From assembly GCF_008831285.2 (NCBI RefSeq), contig NC_045145.1:17420802-17484801 (forward strand): a stretch of DNA of 64,000 nt, read 5' to 3'. The DNA comes from Nymphaea colorata (Eukaryota > Streptophyta > Magnoliopsida > Nymphaeales > Nymphaeaceae). The notes under the pieces were generated by a model. That model ran no database searches and was not told the DNA's origin. It worked only from the letters and a program-made list of their open reading frames with translations. The translations under genes and the position numbers were made by a program. This document shows positions 1 through 16,300 of the stretch, piece by piece; the first letter of the stretch is position 1, and each line of letters starts with the position of its first letter.

Positions 1-2266
<2,266 letters not shown>

Positions 2267-5100
2267 TCAACTTTTATATATTAAAAATCATAGATTGTGA
2301 TGAGAAGAAAGTGTCAAAGACAAGACGAGCACAGCATCATGCATGTCATACTGCAAAACTTATATGGACCACAAACCGTGAAGTTCCGAACGTCTAAACT
2401 TGATATATGAGTGGCCACCTTTCTGTTACATCATGGACAGCAGGTAAGCAACACATTAACATATAACCATATTTCGCGGTCGATCTCTGCCGTCCATTTT
2501 AATAATAAGCTCTGCATCATCAATTTCTCCATAGATGGTGTAGTTTTTTATGAACCCCATTACTTGCATTGCGAAAATTTGGTTGAGACTAACTGATCAG
2601 GCGAAGTTGTAGCTTTTGTTTCGAACATGTGAGTTCAAAGAAGAGAGAAAATTCCAAGCTAACATGATGTGTGGAGCGTATATTACGATTCCGATAAAGC
2701 AGCATGCGCAGAAGCAATTAGAATTTTCATGCCCTTCCATAAATAGCATGTGAAACACAAATAGCTTCATATATATGTAATTTAGCTATATCGACAGGTC
2801 ATGTTACCACTATTTCAGTAATGAAGAAAGTGATCTTAGGAACTGTGATGTGAATTTGGGGTGTGATAATACGTATCCAAAGACCAAATTAAATCTGATG
2901 CAGACCACAATATGAGGCTGACAACTTTGTCTCCAAATCCATGTCGAAGAAGCACAATATCATTGTGGAAATAGAATTGTTTGTCATTTTGTGTTTAAAC
3001 TTAACGTTTGAGCCAATATGTCTCCTTGGAAATTTATTTCAAAAGTTTGTGCTTCTTTTATTTGATTTTTATAAGTTCAACGGTGATTTGTTACCCGCTC
3101 AAATGCTAGGCGCCATCTTATACCTGTCATATGAGAATGATCATCTAGCTTGGCATAACAAACATTAAGAGGATTTGAGACGCAAATGTTTACATAACAG
3201 GATGGAAATTAGTTATTATATGAGCAGTAGCAGTTCGAACTCCAATGGTGTATGAGAAGATAATATTATGGGCTTTACCACTGGTTTAAGGGGACTAAGG
3301 CTTGAATTTTTGTCGTCATGAAAACTTTAAAAAAGGATCTTCATCACCATCTGATAAGCAACCCAATTCTAATCCATTTGAATGCAGTTTGAATGAGTAA
3401 GAATTTATTGGGTCTCAAAAGGTTCAGAAAATAGATTCGGACCAAGTTGAGCAGATTCTGGTTTGAATCCAACCCAAAAGAGCATAAGAATTAGGATAGT
3501 TAATTAGTTATTTAATAAAAGTAGACAAAGGAATAAAATAAATAAACTTTTAATTGACAAGCAAGGTAAAGGCAAACCGCTACCAGATAATATGTCATCA
3601 TACTCTTCGACCTCCTCCTTGGTAATCTTGGTGCAACCCCTTGACAGAAAAATAAGCATTTGTAATGTGCCATAGAAAACTTTAGAAGGAGAAATGAAAT
3701 CTAGGGCAAAAAATTCTCAGCCTTGCCACAGGAGAGCAAATACAAATAAGAAGATGCCAGATTCCTGCACCTAAAAACACCTAAGATGCAGAAACTTACG
3801 TGATTTCAGGTTCCAGTTGTTTTCACCCAAACATGCTATAGAAGTTTGTACATGCTATATAAGTTTGAACTTTGAACCTAAGTAATGCAAGCTTACTACC
3901 ACAGATTTCAGCCTTGAACCATTAGCCAAGAAGAAAATTCAGTTGTTCTCATCAGAACCATCTAAAAACAACTAGTTCTGTAGAAAAAAACAAAGCATAG
4001 CGACACTGGAGCAATCAAGATAAAAAAAGTTTCGTCTAAACATCGATCTTTTATCTGTTCCAGTGGTCCAGCATTCTCTACAAGTGAAGTTAAAAGTCAT
4101 CAGAAGTCGAGGTCCAGAACCACCAATACATTTGCACTTGTTATCGTCAGTGGATTGACAGAGATGCTATGCTTTCCCCATTTTGTTCCGCAGAGCTCCT
4201 GTATTCAACAATTTCATTTTTTATGCCCTCTCCATTTTGCTCCGCAGACCTCCTGTATTCGAACATTTCATTTTTGTATCTTTCCTTGTCGAGCAATCCT
4301 TTTTCTTGATATACCTGCATAACATATACAGTGTGGATTATATTCTTTCACTCTCTTTGCTATGATGAAAAGTGGAATTTATCAATAAATCCTTGCAAAC
4401 CCACATATTTTTCCCCATCTTGGTACTAGCTAGGTGATAACCATGTGAACCTCTGTGCAAGTGGTCTTCAGGATGATCGCTCTTTGCTAAGAGAATCAAA
4501 GATCTAATCAAAGAAATAACTGCATACAGAATGATAGAGCTGCAAACATTCAATTTGAATTTATATATTTAGGCAGTAATTTTGGTTCAATCCAGTATTT
4601 TGACCTTTAAGGGAACAATTGCTTAATTCATGGATAAGCCTGAATACCAAAACATTACATCGAGGTTTACAATATGATCTTCATTAGGCAATAATGAACT
4701 CGTGTTTGTCCGGTAGAATCAGAGAATAACTGACATTAAAAAACCGTTTGACCTTTCATAGGGCTATAATAGTACGATACTAACCAGAAAATAATATTGA
4801 CTTGACATGCAATACAGGATAGACGAGACAAAAACAACAACACACTATGGAGATACCCCGTAAGCTTCCAATTTTAACAATGAGTGACAATAAGAATAAC
4901 AAGATGCAATAGCAAATAAAAATAAACAGATGATGAATGAAATGGCCTATAGTGTTACGTAGTAAATACATACTAATGCCAATGAAAAGATGACACAGCA
5001 AATTGAAATGCTCAGAGTAGTAGAAACAAACATTTATATCCTCAAGAAATTTGAAATGCTTGGCAGCCCCCCGAGCCCAATATTTGTCAAGATGAAGACA

Positions 5101-5103
<3 letters not shown>

Positions 5104-5156
<53 letters not shown>
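5104..5156. repeat. (TA)n microsatellite
   Basis: About 53 bases of perfect TA dinucleotides. Confidence 0.96.
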
Positions 5157-5160
<4 letters not shown>

Positions 5161-5487
5161 GCCACATATACCAAAACTTGATGGGAATCAATTGGGCTGT
5201 CAATTCCAAGGAGATTAAGTTGCAAATATAGAAGCAAACATGTTCTTTGAAGAGTCTGAAATGCCCTTTAGATGAGAGAGAGAGAGAGAGAGGGAGATAA
5301 ATAAGTTTCCTTAAAAAAAAATACTTGACCTCATTTGAAGGACATCTCGGATTCTTGAAAAAACAACTTGACTTGTAGATTTGCAATTTAATCTCCATTG
5401 CCTAACCTCCTTCTAATTGATGACCCAGATAATTCCCATCAAAGTCTGGTATATGAGGGTCTGGTAGCTATCGGTTTTTCTACATAT

Positions 5488-5490
<3 letters not shown>

Positions 5491-5538
<48 letters not shown>
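5491..5538. repeat. (TA)n microsatellite
   Basis: About 48 bases of perfect AT dinucleotides, 335 bases from the preceding TA tract. Confidence 0.96.
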
Positions 5539-5541
<3 letters not shown>

Positions 5542-6406
5542 GTCACTCTAGAGTTCTTAACATTGCTAGAGACAATTTTAGTACATGAAATAGAAATAGT
5601 AAAGAGACACATCCACATAGGGAGCACACAATTGTGGTACTGAAACTACCATGAATCAATAGATTATTTCAACAAGCAAAAATTGACCTTCACATTATTA
5701 ACTAAAGATGATGTTTTTTCCATATTCTAAAATAAGTCATGCGTCCAGATAAGAAAACACAATGGAATTACCAAATAACAAATTAAGGACCAGAAAGTTT
5801 CTACAAAGAAATGAATTTACAAAAGCTTCTACAAAGTGTCAGTACCTATAAGAAAGCCAACGAAATGGAAGAAGGTCCTTGAAAGCCAACGGAAGTTATA
5901 TGGAAAAAGCCTTGCCAAAAAGATGGCCTGGGAAAATTATTGCAATTACGTGGATAGTGGACAGTTACTGGAGGAATATAGTGCAGAAGGAAAATAAAGA
6001 ACGAGAGCACAGTTGAAGGACCAAAGTATGAAATAATAGCCATGTCATACAGGTGCAGATTGCATGTGAAGCATTTTTCAGAAAAACACAGGTGTGGGTG
6101 CAGGTGTTTGTCTATGGGTGTGTGTGGTTAACAAGCTATCACTCTATCAATGATTTAACGAAAAATCACCAGCATCTGAGCTGTGTTAACTTTGGTGTGG
6201 CAACAGGTTTGAGAAGTCAGTTTGTCTTGGACTAATATAAACTGTCTACGTGCCAATACGATATTAGCATGAAAGGTTAGCTTGGATGTTTAGAGATCTC
6301 AAGATTCTCAACAGCCGGTGATCAATCCATAATAACAACCAAAGTTCAGGGCTCTTGAATGAAATCTTACACGGAACAGCTATTCATAAAACATGGTTCA
6401 CCATAC

Positions 6407-8415
6407 CGCTTTTTCATCTTCTGTAAGCTTGCTCCACAGAAGGCCAATCTTTTGACTGATCGCAGTATCTTTTGCAGAATATGATGGCTTCAGTCTTGCA
6501 TACTGCTCCGCAAAGAAGAAATTATAACCACTCCTCTTAAGTTTTGGACGTGTGGGGTCTTTTGTTCTTGATCTATTTCTCTTCCTGCCATGGTGTTGAT
6601 CACTATGTGAAGTTGAAGCACCATTTATTTGATAGGACTGAGCTGACTCCATGTCAACGGGTGAATGATATAAGACGCCTCTTAGCTTCTCAGAGCCGAT
6701 ACTCACAGTAACTAAGTATCCATACTCAAACTTCCCATCAATAACTCCCTTTACAGTGTGATTTGGAGATAGCACAGGACTTGCTGCAAAATCATGTACA
6801 AAATTATAGACCTCCACGATACATGGCAGCATTCAAATCATATACAGTATTAGGTTTGATAAACCTAGACCAACAAACTCCACTATCTAAGATTATACGC
6901 ACAAAAGGTGGCTATCTATAAATTACAGCACTTCGGGATACTTTTTTTTTGTTTAAATTGCTACTAAATTGATCTACCTTTCTCAATCCTCCTCTCCTTT
7001 CTAGGTGTGGTACTTCTAACTTGTGCAGTCCCAAGGAGAGCAGCTGGATTTTGTGCTGCAAAGGATGTCAAAAAGTAAGACGTGGTTGTAGAAACTAATC
7101 ACACAAGAAAGATGAATAGCTTCTTTTAGAAAAGAGATGAACCTGCACTTGCAACTGGACAGCCTTGGGTGCGAAAGAAATAAACTTGTTCATAGTGGTG
7201 AAGAAGAGAGATATAATATCTTCGCAAGACAAATGATGCATTTGTGATGGTGATTGGAAAATTAAATACAGCAATTACATCCCTCCATTTTCTATCCCTT
7301 ATAACCTGGAAGACAGAAACTTAAGCCTGTACATGAAGATGTAAGAAAAAATAATAGTAACCACCGTAATTATAGACAATTTGTTGGAAATTTCTTCACA
7401 TAATGAATTTCTCAAGTAAAGGAAAAGAAAAAAATTGTCTCGGTACCTTTAAGAAATTATAGGACAAGGTAAAAGTTTTAAGCAATAGGGAAGAGCAATA
7501 CAGACGAGGAGGATATTCCATTTGCTCAGATATCACATCATAGAAATACTCAAATGATATCTTTGAGATGGCATAACAGTAAGTTGAGAAAATCAATCCT
7601 TTTAACATCTTAATCAAAATTTACAAGTATGAGAATATCGATTACGAGATTGTTCCAGATTAAAAAAAAATAGTATCAAGGATGTGTATTCGAATAGTCA
7701 GTTAAACACACCTTCTCAAGGCCACCTCTGGATGTAACTTCCACAAAAAGCCGATGCAGGTCTAGCGCCTTTCCTCCCATAATAGGCACCCTAGAATTTG
7801 AACCAGTTCAATCACTCAACCGATATCACAGGTGAGAGATAAAAGAAGTTATAAGAAGGTTGGAGAACATATTCAGAACAACGACAGCAGTAGACTGTTC
7901 ATAAGTTAGCATTCTCCCTCTATTGAGAGTTGGAGACCAAACAAAAAGCAGACTTTCCCAAAATAAATTTTCCAATTGATAAAAATAGTGAAGTTAACTT
8001 CACTAATAGGTCTAAGCAGCGAAGGTTATACGCAGAGCCTCTTCTTCACGATTGGTTTACAAAAAGGACAATTCAAAATTGCATGACTCACTGTCACCTA
8101 CAGTTTCTATGAGCATGTCAAGTCACAGAAACACCAATGTAAGACAAGCAACGGAAATACACTTTACGCTTGTAACCAGGTGCAACAGGATTAAGAGAAT
8201 AAAATCCACAGTTTGCAAATCCCGAGAACAAAATAAGCGCACGAACTAATCCTCAAATGCCATTATAAGACAACAACAAACTTTCACCCTTCAAGATTGG
8301 AGAAGAAGAAAAGAGTCAAATCCTCCAAACCAGATACGATCAAAGAAAACCAAGACCAAATGACTAATCTTCCGTAGTGAAGACCATTAATCAGCAAAAG
8401 AAGAAATTCAAAGAG

Positions 8416-8487
<72 letters not shown>

Positions 8488-9028
8488 GAATTGTATGATT
8501 CGCAGAATAACACCAACAGATGGGTACCCAAGTTCCCAAATGGACAAAATGAGAGGAAAAACCCCTTAGTCTTTCTGCAAAATGCTGCCATAAGCTCCCG
8601 ATACAACCATTAAACAACTCTGTCCCCGGGAGAAGGAGATGGAAAAAGAAAACCCCATAGAAGAGAGACCTTGGGCCATCCAAAAACAAGTGAAAAAAGA
8701 CAAACATCCTGAGGCCGCCATAGAAGAAACCAATGGAAGACAAAAAACATGAATACGCAGAAAAATAGAAGCAGGGTAACAACTAATAAGGAAGAAATAG
8801 CATCAACAATATACAAAAGAGAAAGAAACTCAATAGTGCATCATACATGAACTTTGTCCCCATCGATTTATGTAACCTCTCAAGCGTTTCCATGAAAACC
8901 GCTTCATTTGCGGCAACCTCTTCGTATGTTGCAGATGGCAGCGGGTATCCCTTCGCATGAGTAGGAGTAGATGAAGCATGGTCACTCGAGGCAGCCGGTG
9001 AAGCAAACGGGCTCCCCTGGTCTTGCAT
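6407..9028 (-). CDS. ARID-HMG box DNA-binding protein (HMGB9/10/11/15-type), 3' end not found
   Basis: Nuclear protein of the plant ARID-HMG family, which joins an AT-rich interaction domain to one HMG box and binds and bends AT-rich DNA. Exons read on the minus strand: 8847-9028, 7712-7790, 7143-7305, 6978-7055 and 6407-6783. All have GT-AG borders and matching phases, giving 293 residues so far. The ARID spans about residues 31-138 (LERLHKSMGTKFM, LDLHRLFVEVTSRGGLEK, then YYISLLHHYEQVYFFRTQG). A basic linker and an HMG box from about residue 244 (PKLKRSGYNFFF, IGLLWSKLTEDEK) follow. The start is the ATG at 9028; an upstream in-frame TTG is not used. Reading past the last donor gives Val-Trp-stop, so helix III of the HMG box is missing unless another exon lies further left. 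Intron 1 holds a 66-bp TA repeat. Family assignment is firm; the exact orthologue is not. Confidence 0.85.
8419..8484. repeat. (TA)n microsatellite in intron 1 of the ARID-HMG gene
   Basis: About 66 bases of perfect TA repeat between exon 1 (8847-9028) and exon 2 (7712-7790). Confidence 0.96.
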
Positions 9029-10669
9029 TATAATCTCCAAAGTCGGTTGGCAAAAGAAAAAATTTTAACCCAATCTTTTCAACTAACAGATACAGAAAAC
9101 CATAAGTGGAACATGGTATTGCAAGAGAAAATGATGTAATAAAAACCAACGAAATTGCAGGTTAAAAAGATAACAGACGGGTTATGATAACGAGAATTCT
9201 TTTGCAGTCTTCCCCCCCTATATTTTTGATGGTGGTAAACATGTGATCATAGGACAACTTGTTTGGCGTTTACAATTTTAGTTTGTCAGTCCCCATCTTA
9301 GTCTGCAGTCTTAAAATATTTACCACATGACCTCAGACTTAACAAAGAGAAAGCATTCTGTGGGCAAGGAGAGAGGAACTGAAATGAAAATGAAATATTC
9401 ACTTGCAAGTTGATGATGTTAAAGCAATAAATCTAGGGTTTTGCTTCCAAGACACGAAGGTTTTACTAGCATGGTCATGAGTCAGAGGGTCAATCGAAGA
9501 TGTTGGGTCGGCCCATGCTGTCTCACACTTTTGGTTAGAAAAGCTGCCATTCTAGAGGACCGGGCCATGTCCAACGACCATGTGGCGAGGGTTTTGGCGC
9601 CCACAGCAGCCATGAACATGATAGATGGTCGCTTCACCAATAGTCACTCAACCAGGGTCTGTGAAACCACCCACCCACCTGAAAAGTTGATTACTCTATC
9701 TCGTTCCTACCAACTAAATCAACGATCGAAACCTCTCTCTTAAGTCTTAAACAATCCGGTAGTTAAAAAGCACTACAAATTTCAAAATTTGAGACGCATT
9801 TCTTATGTAATCTGGTAACTAAGGCGGCCTCATTTTAGTCGCAGCAACATAGAAAAAATATACAACTGAAAAGAAATAGCCCTGAAGCTTCTCCCCCTCG
9901 TCGAGTGACAGCTATCCTGCTTTCCCCAATCCAAACCAGTCATATGCACAGGTAGACACGAGTTAATGTGACAGATCGACATTCAAGTGCATTTTAGTAC
10001 AGTCCAGTTAAAGGAGCTTGCTCACAGACAAGAAGGAGACCCTTTGGTTTCAAATGTTTGTCAAGCAACTATTTGCATTTGCTTCAAGGGACATAGCATA
10101 GTGGACAGATGAAATTTTTTTGAACTGCAAATGGTGGTTGTGTGACGTTTAATTGAGAGATGGCTTATTCCCTACCCATGTCACGAAGTGGCAGTACAAA
10201 TGTCATGAAGTAGCAGTAAAAAAAAAAAAAAAAGAGAAAAGAAGAAGAAGAAGATGTTTTTACGGTGTCTTCCCCACCAAACGGCCGTTAGCCAACTACA
10301 GTTAGATCTTCTCACAAGCAGTGCAAGAGCTCCCTAGCCGATACAAATAATTAATGGCTGTCTTTGAGCGGAAGCAAAGACAGGGAAACCAATCCAAGTG
10401 GTTTTCTGCAGTAAACTTTGAAATCAGTGTCTAAAGTTCATAAAATATTGATCACCACCTCTAGCTGTGGGCTCACAACATTTATTGCTTGAATTGCCCG
10501 CGGGAAACGTGAAAGTACTCAGCGGTGTTAGAACACCGATCCTTTCCATTACAAAGATGGAGTTTAACTTCGTATCTTGCAGTAATATTATAAGCATTAT
10601 GGTGTACCATGCCATCCCTATTTTACAAGTCATTGGGTGCGATGGTACATGGTAACATGGGGTTGTCAT
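9029..10669. other. Upstream region of the ARID-HMG gene, no gene recognised
   Basis: Presumed promoter and 5' leader of the leftward ARID-HMG gene, followed by intergenic DNA. The 100-residue frame at 9441-9743 has no resemblance to a family I know. An A-rich and GAA-rich tract lies near 10219-10253. Confidence 0.4.
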
Positions 10670-11177
10670 GGCATCTGTAAATGAGGGAGGAGGATATGAA
10701 GCATATGGAATATTAATAAATCTGATTTGAATCGGATATCTATCTGATTGAAACACTTAAAAAATCGAATATGAAAAATGATTATAAGATTGGACCGGAT
10801 CAGATTCAGATTTTTAAAATGACGTTCAATTGGATTTGGATTTGCTTTTAAATAAATATCTGATTGTATTCAAATATGGATTTAAGTTTAGATCTAATTT
10901 TAATAAATATCTTAGATCTAATATCCATGCATTTTGAAAGCGGATCTTAACATATTGTATGTGATTTGGATTTGGTTTCAAAGTCAGATTTGGATTCTTT
11001 AGTGAATTTTTAGAAAGTGGATTGTAATTGTGAATTCAGATTCACATATATAGTGTAAACTTTTCTTCATTTGAATTCAAACCTAATATGTAAATATTGA
11101 AGAAAGTGGATATGGTAAAGAATACATCCTATTTGAGTCTTATCCCTTGACATCCTTAGGCATCTGTGAAATGAGGG
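10670..11177 (+). repeat. Dispersed repeat copy 1, flanked by 18-19 bp direct repeats
   Basis: AT-rich element dominated by GGATTTGGATTT-like and AAATATC-like words. It aligns by eye with the region near 40 kb (opposite strand) and with 52.7-53.2 kb (same strand). Shared blocks include AATAAATATCTTA, CATTTTGAAA and TTTTCTTCATTTG. It is bracketed by near-identical sequences at 10670-10687 and 11159-11177 (GGCATCTGT, then AAATGAGGG), which look like a target-site duplication. No coding capacity seen. Class unknown. Confidence 0.6.
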
Positions 11178-13107
11178 AAAAGTTGTCCGAGGCATACTGT
11201 CTCTGTCGCACGAGTGGAGAGTGTCATATGCATGGACGAGTCCGACAAAAGAAAGGGTGAAAATGGTGCGAGACAAAGTGTTCCGGAACACCGGTCGCCA
11301 CCTTCCTAACACGATTCATTTTACATGTATTTTTCTGTGGTGCATATAAAATATAAAACAACGAAATATGTTAGATAAATTAAGAATATCAGCGCTTCTT
11401 GTTTCTATTTCTTGAGTAGGCACTTGCCCACCCTAGCCATGTCACATTTATATCTTCAGGGCATAGTTGAATCGACGAGACATTTTCCACGTTGCTTCAC
11501 TTCATGACAAAGTTGGCCGTGATTTAGTTCTTCCATTCGAAAAGAAGAGAAGTTATCCACAGCTGGCTTTTTTGGGGAGTACTGATCCTACTTCATCTTA
11601 CAAAAAATATACAATAATCTAACTTTCTACCGCAGGATGGGGTACGCAGGCAGCCCACTACTCTCCCAGGCCTCGATGTAGTTCATGACCTCAAAGACAA
11701 GAGGAATGGAAGGACCTTCAAGCTTCATTCAGGCGGCGAAGAGATAACTTTTTCTCTAGTTTCTACAACATGGTAAATGATTGCCCTTCTTGCGATACAA
11801 TATATCTTCCTTAAAGTAATTTCAAACTTTCAAAGTGCTACCATTGAAACAAAAACTATACAAGCAACTATTGTTCTCTGTACGCCCTTTATTGTGTCGT
11901 ATGAGAAGCTTTCGTAGTCTTGAGAAGACGTCAAATTGGGGCAACAATAAACATGGTGCTGAAAGCTTGAAAGTAGAGAGTTTTTGCACAAATCAATCCA
12001 AGTTGATGAACAAATTGCGATTTTTTATTCCACAAGTTGATGAACAAGATGAAATGCGTCCTTTTTTATACTATATTATTGTGTGCTATGATTTAGTGCT
12101 TTTTGCAATTTATAATTGCATGATGATGTCATATTTTATTATCTCATATAAGATGTAAGCTTGAGATCATAAACTTTCTAAAAAGTCTTAACATTTCTGC
12201 TTTTTTTTTTTTCTCTGTACTTTTGAAATTTAATTTCCTTAAAGGATGAACTTTATGAACACATCTTACAACGCTACTGCTGTGCACCCAAAACTTTCTA
12301 CAGCCCACTAGGTTGCCTGTCAAGTCAGTGAAGAGAAAATATATGAATTTCTTGTACTTTCTTTTTCAGAAGTGGGTTGTTAATCTCTTACTCAACAAGG
12401 AAAACAAAATCATAATCAAGTTATTTACAAGGCAAGAGAATTTCTTTTATTGCAGAATCTTGCCAAACACTAAAAAGCAATTGTTTTCACTTAGTGGATC
12501 ATCAACGGGGTACTAAATCACAGATCTAATGAGTCACTAATTGCTCTGAAATAAGTTGGCCCAGCACAAACAAAACAGAGAAAAGCAACACTATGCATGT
12601 CCATGTGGTGAATTGTATTTGCCCTGAAATTAGAAAAGCAACATTATGTATATCCATGTGACTGAATTGTACTTTCTGCAAAACTCTGAGGTTGACATCT
12701 TTTACCATGCACATTCACAGCCTCCCAACTTCAAGAGTTACTGTATCGAATATGTGGCCGACATTAGATATTTTAGAGTCACCCAGCCATCTAATCAAAA
12801 CTGTTTGATCCTACATGATGGACAGTTAAAAGAAAAACAAAGAGAAAAAAAGATGATTATTTCAACCATCCATCTGCTTCAAATAGATATCTCACATGCA
12901 AGGACTCAGATACACACTATGAGCTAGTGCGATATTAATAAGTCAGGAAAAACAAAAAAGAGGTCCACTTTGGGAATGAAATTAAAATGACACATAAAGT
13001 TCTCTAGAGATGTCATTAATGGTCTAGTAATTCTCTTTCTCTTTTTTTGTAACAACCCAACTCACTCCTACACCAACCCTAATCAGTCACTTGACCTATT
13101 ACATATT
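11178..13107. other. Intergenic, no gene recognised
   Basis: Short unconvincing reading frames only. It contains a local 41-bp direct duplication (12579-12619 and 12632-12673), annotated separately. Confidence 0.4.
12579..12673. repeat. 41-bp direct duplication, period 53 bp
   Basis: Two copies beginning AGAAAAGCAACA and ending near TGAATTGTA, at 12579-12619 and 12632-12673. They differ at a handful of positions and by one base in length. Probably a local slippage or repair duplication. Confidence 0.75.
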
Positions 13108-13112
13108 CTCTC

Positions 13113-13168
<56 letters not shown>
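13108..13168. repeat. (CT)n microsatellite
   Basis: About 61 bases of nearly perfect CT repeat with two TTTC interruptions at its left end. Confidence 0.95.
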
Positions 13169-13171
<3 letters not shown>

Positions 13172-13262
13172 AATAAATGTCTGCACATGTCTAGTTTTAA
13201 TTTGGCAACTTATTAGTATAAGACAAGCCTTTAGAGTGGGCCTAATATATCAGTTTAGGTAT

Positions 13263-13342
<80 letters not shown>
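13263..13342. repeat. Compound (CT)n(TA)n microsatellite
   Basis: CT repeat to about 13287 passing directly into a TA repeat ending at about 13342. Confidence 0.95.
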
Positions 13343-13345
<3 letters not shown>

Positions 13346-16300
13346 TGGATGTTGCAGACCCTATATATTAGACTATGCTCAGTTTCTTTCCTGGTTCGAT
13401 AAAGTTTAGACGTAGCAGACTAACCAAGATAGGTGCTCCATGTACTCAATTCTTGGCCTCCTTCAATAGCTAGCCAAATCACGGAGCTCTTCTCAGCTGC
13501 ACATGGCCTTCCCTTTCCTTTTCAACTTTGTCTTCGCTGCTTCATCCACATCCTTGAGTGGCGGATATAAGAAAATAAACCTTAAGATGTTCAATTTTGA
13601 CACATAGGTCTGAACAAACCATGTTCTTGTTGCATGAAACCCATAGGAAATAGCAATGATATATATATCTCCTCAGCCCTAAGTTGTGTACCAATAGCTT
13701 TAACTTGCATATAAAGCAACTACCTCCATGAAAATACTACAAAAACACTAGACCCCGCCTTGCTTGGAGTCGTCCTGGCTGGTGGACAGAGAGAAATTGA
13801 CAAAAAGGACTTCCCAAGATGAGAAATATTTTCCCCAACTAAAACTTGGCTTGAACATCACTCCCCAAGTACACTGAGCCAGAAATCTCAAGCAATGTGG
13901 GCAAAATTCACTTTGTGTTCAAATACGAGGCTGAGTGTCTTGAGAAGGATGAGACCAAGTGTCCGGAAACACTCAATCTCTAATATCTCAACTATACACT
14001 AGAAACCTTCACATAGAAGTATGTGCGACTGAAGGGAGAGAGGGATTCGTGAGACATACCATCTTCGTGACTAAACGTCTGAGATGGTACCTCGTGACAC
14101 CCTTATCGCACAACTCTAACTCGTCTCATGACGTACTATATTGAAGCTTTGTGTTCAGGACCAGGATGTAGCTCGACTCTGGCTTTAGCAAATTTGTGAT
14201 TAATGTCAAACCAATGCGAGCACATTTAACAGGATTTCTTTCAACACATTTCACGCGCCAAAAAATGAGGTCGCTGATCTGAACCAGTTGTTGTCTGCTA
14301 TGTCTTAGTCTCTTTTTTACACAGTGAATGTGAATCCTTTCTTTTTATGAAATTTCCTGTACTTCGCAGGATAAGGAGCATAAATCATGTGACTAGTTAT
14401 TCCTTGTGTTTTCTTCTTTTGAGGATAACAACACATTGGTTCATTTTTTATTTATGATCTCAATTGTCTCAAAGTTGTATCATCTCTCGATCCGTGCAAG
14501 GGTGTATAAGAATACGTGCTCAGGCGCTCAGCAAATTAAGACCAAACCAAAGATATAAGCGAGGGAAAACATTGGAAATTGCATCAAATGAAGTGTATTT
14601 TGATCATTTTGGATTGTCTGACACAAAAGGGTTGGCGCTCATACAGGGTGGGCAGTCACTGTTAAAGAGGAAGAATCACAGTTCAATTCTGATGGGAATC
14701 TCTCCTCAGCTGTTGTCGCCTGCCCCAAAGTGGATCCTCTCATTTTGCTCTGTTAGCAGGGCTTGCTTTGTTGCATTCTCGCTCTAGAAATTCAAGAAGA
14801 CAAACACCTTCCCATGGAGGGGGAAAACCCTGTGCTTACAGTACTGACAACAAAGGATCGATTCATCTCAGCCTTCAATCACTCAAATTTGGTGGGCCGC
14901 CTAAATTTGATGCAGTTTTCGGTGATCTATTGTGGGAAGATCCGAAAGTCAGTGGGCTTTACAGGGCATAACACAAGCGGCCGGCTTTTGTGCGTGGAAG
15001 TTGTGAGATTGAAGAAGGTGGGCTGTCATGGTTCCTAGATGAAATTTTTGCCTGAGTGAGCAAATTGACAAGTGTGTCTGACTGCATAAAGGAGAAGAAG
15101 ATGGATGCGCTTAGTCTGTGGGGTCCCTGCGGTGGAGATCTAGGTGGGTTTGGTTGGTTGTATTTGGACATTAGACTCTGGAGTCTAAATAAGGATATTC
15201 CCATCTGCACATATCCAAAATTTGATATCCACAGTCCACACCACCTGTTTCTAAGATTTTAGAAAGTTCAAGAAGAAAATGGGCTGCCATTTGACTATAC
15301 GTCAGTCGTTAGCCCACATATAGTCAATAGTTAGCCCGCAAGAAAATAAAGAGTATAACAAAAGGAGAGAGGCAAGCAAATCTTTGGCGAAAAAGGAGCA
15401 TCCGATAATTTCTTTAGAGGAGATTTACATCTACGATCACCAACTTGCCTTGCCGTGTTTTACTGAACTTCTACAGCTCTTTTAGTTGGGCATTCCATCT
15501 ACCTCATCTCTACCAAACATTTCACAGATGCTGGAGAAGTTTCAAGCCTACGGCACTTGTCCTTCAACCATCCCGACCTGCCAGTCCAAGAAGGAGCAAA
15601 CGGCGTCATCAAGAAGCCAGCGTGGGTAGAAACCCTAAAAGCCTCTGCTGTTGATCAGAGTGTGAGCAAGCATTTTGATCGGCAATAAACATTACTGGAG
15701 TTGTACTGTTGATATTCTCCACTAGAACCAGTACCAACTTGGGCATTTTATATTGCTACGATTCTTTTGTGGAAGCAGTAAAGACGTCGGATGTCACAAA
15801 GTGGGAACTGAATTCCAAATCCATGAAAAGGAAGAGAGAAAAAATATGATAGAACTGGATTCCTATTGCAATAGCCACGTAGGTCCATACACAAAGACAT
15901 GCAAGTGGGGCGAATCTGAATCTGGTACATGATCTTGATCGCCGTTCTTTGTTGCAGGATCCTAGTGAAATTTATTTTAGCCTTACCCCGTTGGAACTTG
16001 AAAGAAAGCTTACAAAAGGCTATATAATAGAAAACCTATTTGGCCTTCACAAGGTTTTAGTATCATAAAACTGCCTATCCATGTCATTGCCTATGTATGT
16101 CACTCGACAATATATATACATTTGGTCTTACTAAGTTAGCAGTATATTAATAAGTGCATACTAAAAATTTATTTAAACGATCTTAAACGACCATGAAACT
16201 AAGCTCGGACCTCAGTCCTCATCACAGGAACATGAGAAGATCAGCAGTAGCATGTCTTAAGAAAGTGAACATCTTTTTTAACCGATCTGTAAAATTTAAT

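Noticed and set aside
3570-3640. Possible last exon of the ARID-HMG gene (minus strand, reads about RGCTKITKEEVEEYDD)
   Set aside because: Superficially like the acidic/basic end of an HMG box, but it would need a 2.8-kb intron and lacks the conserved aromatic and Lys positions. Too weak to annotate.
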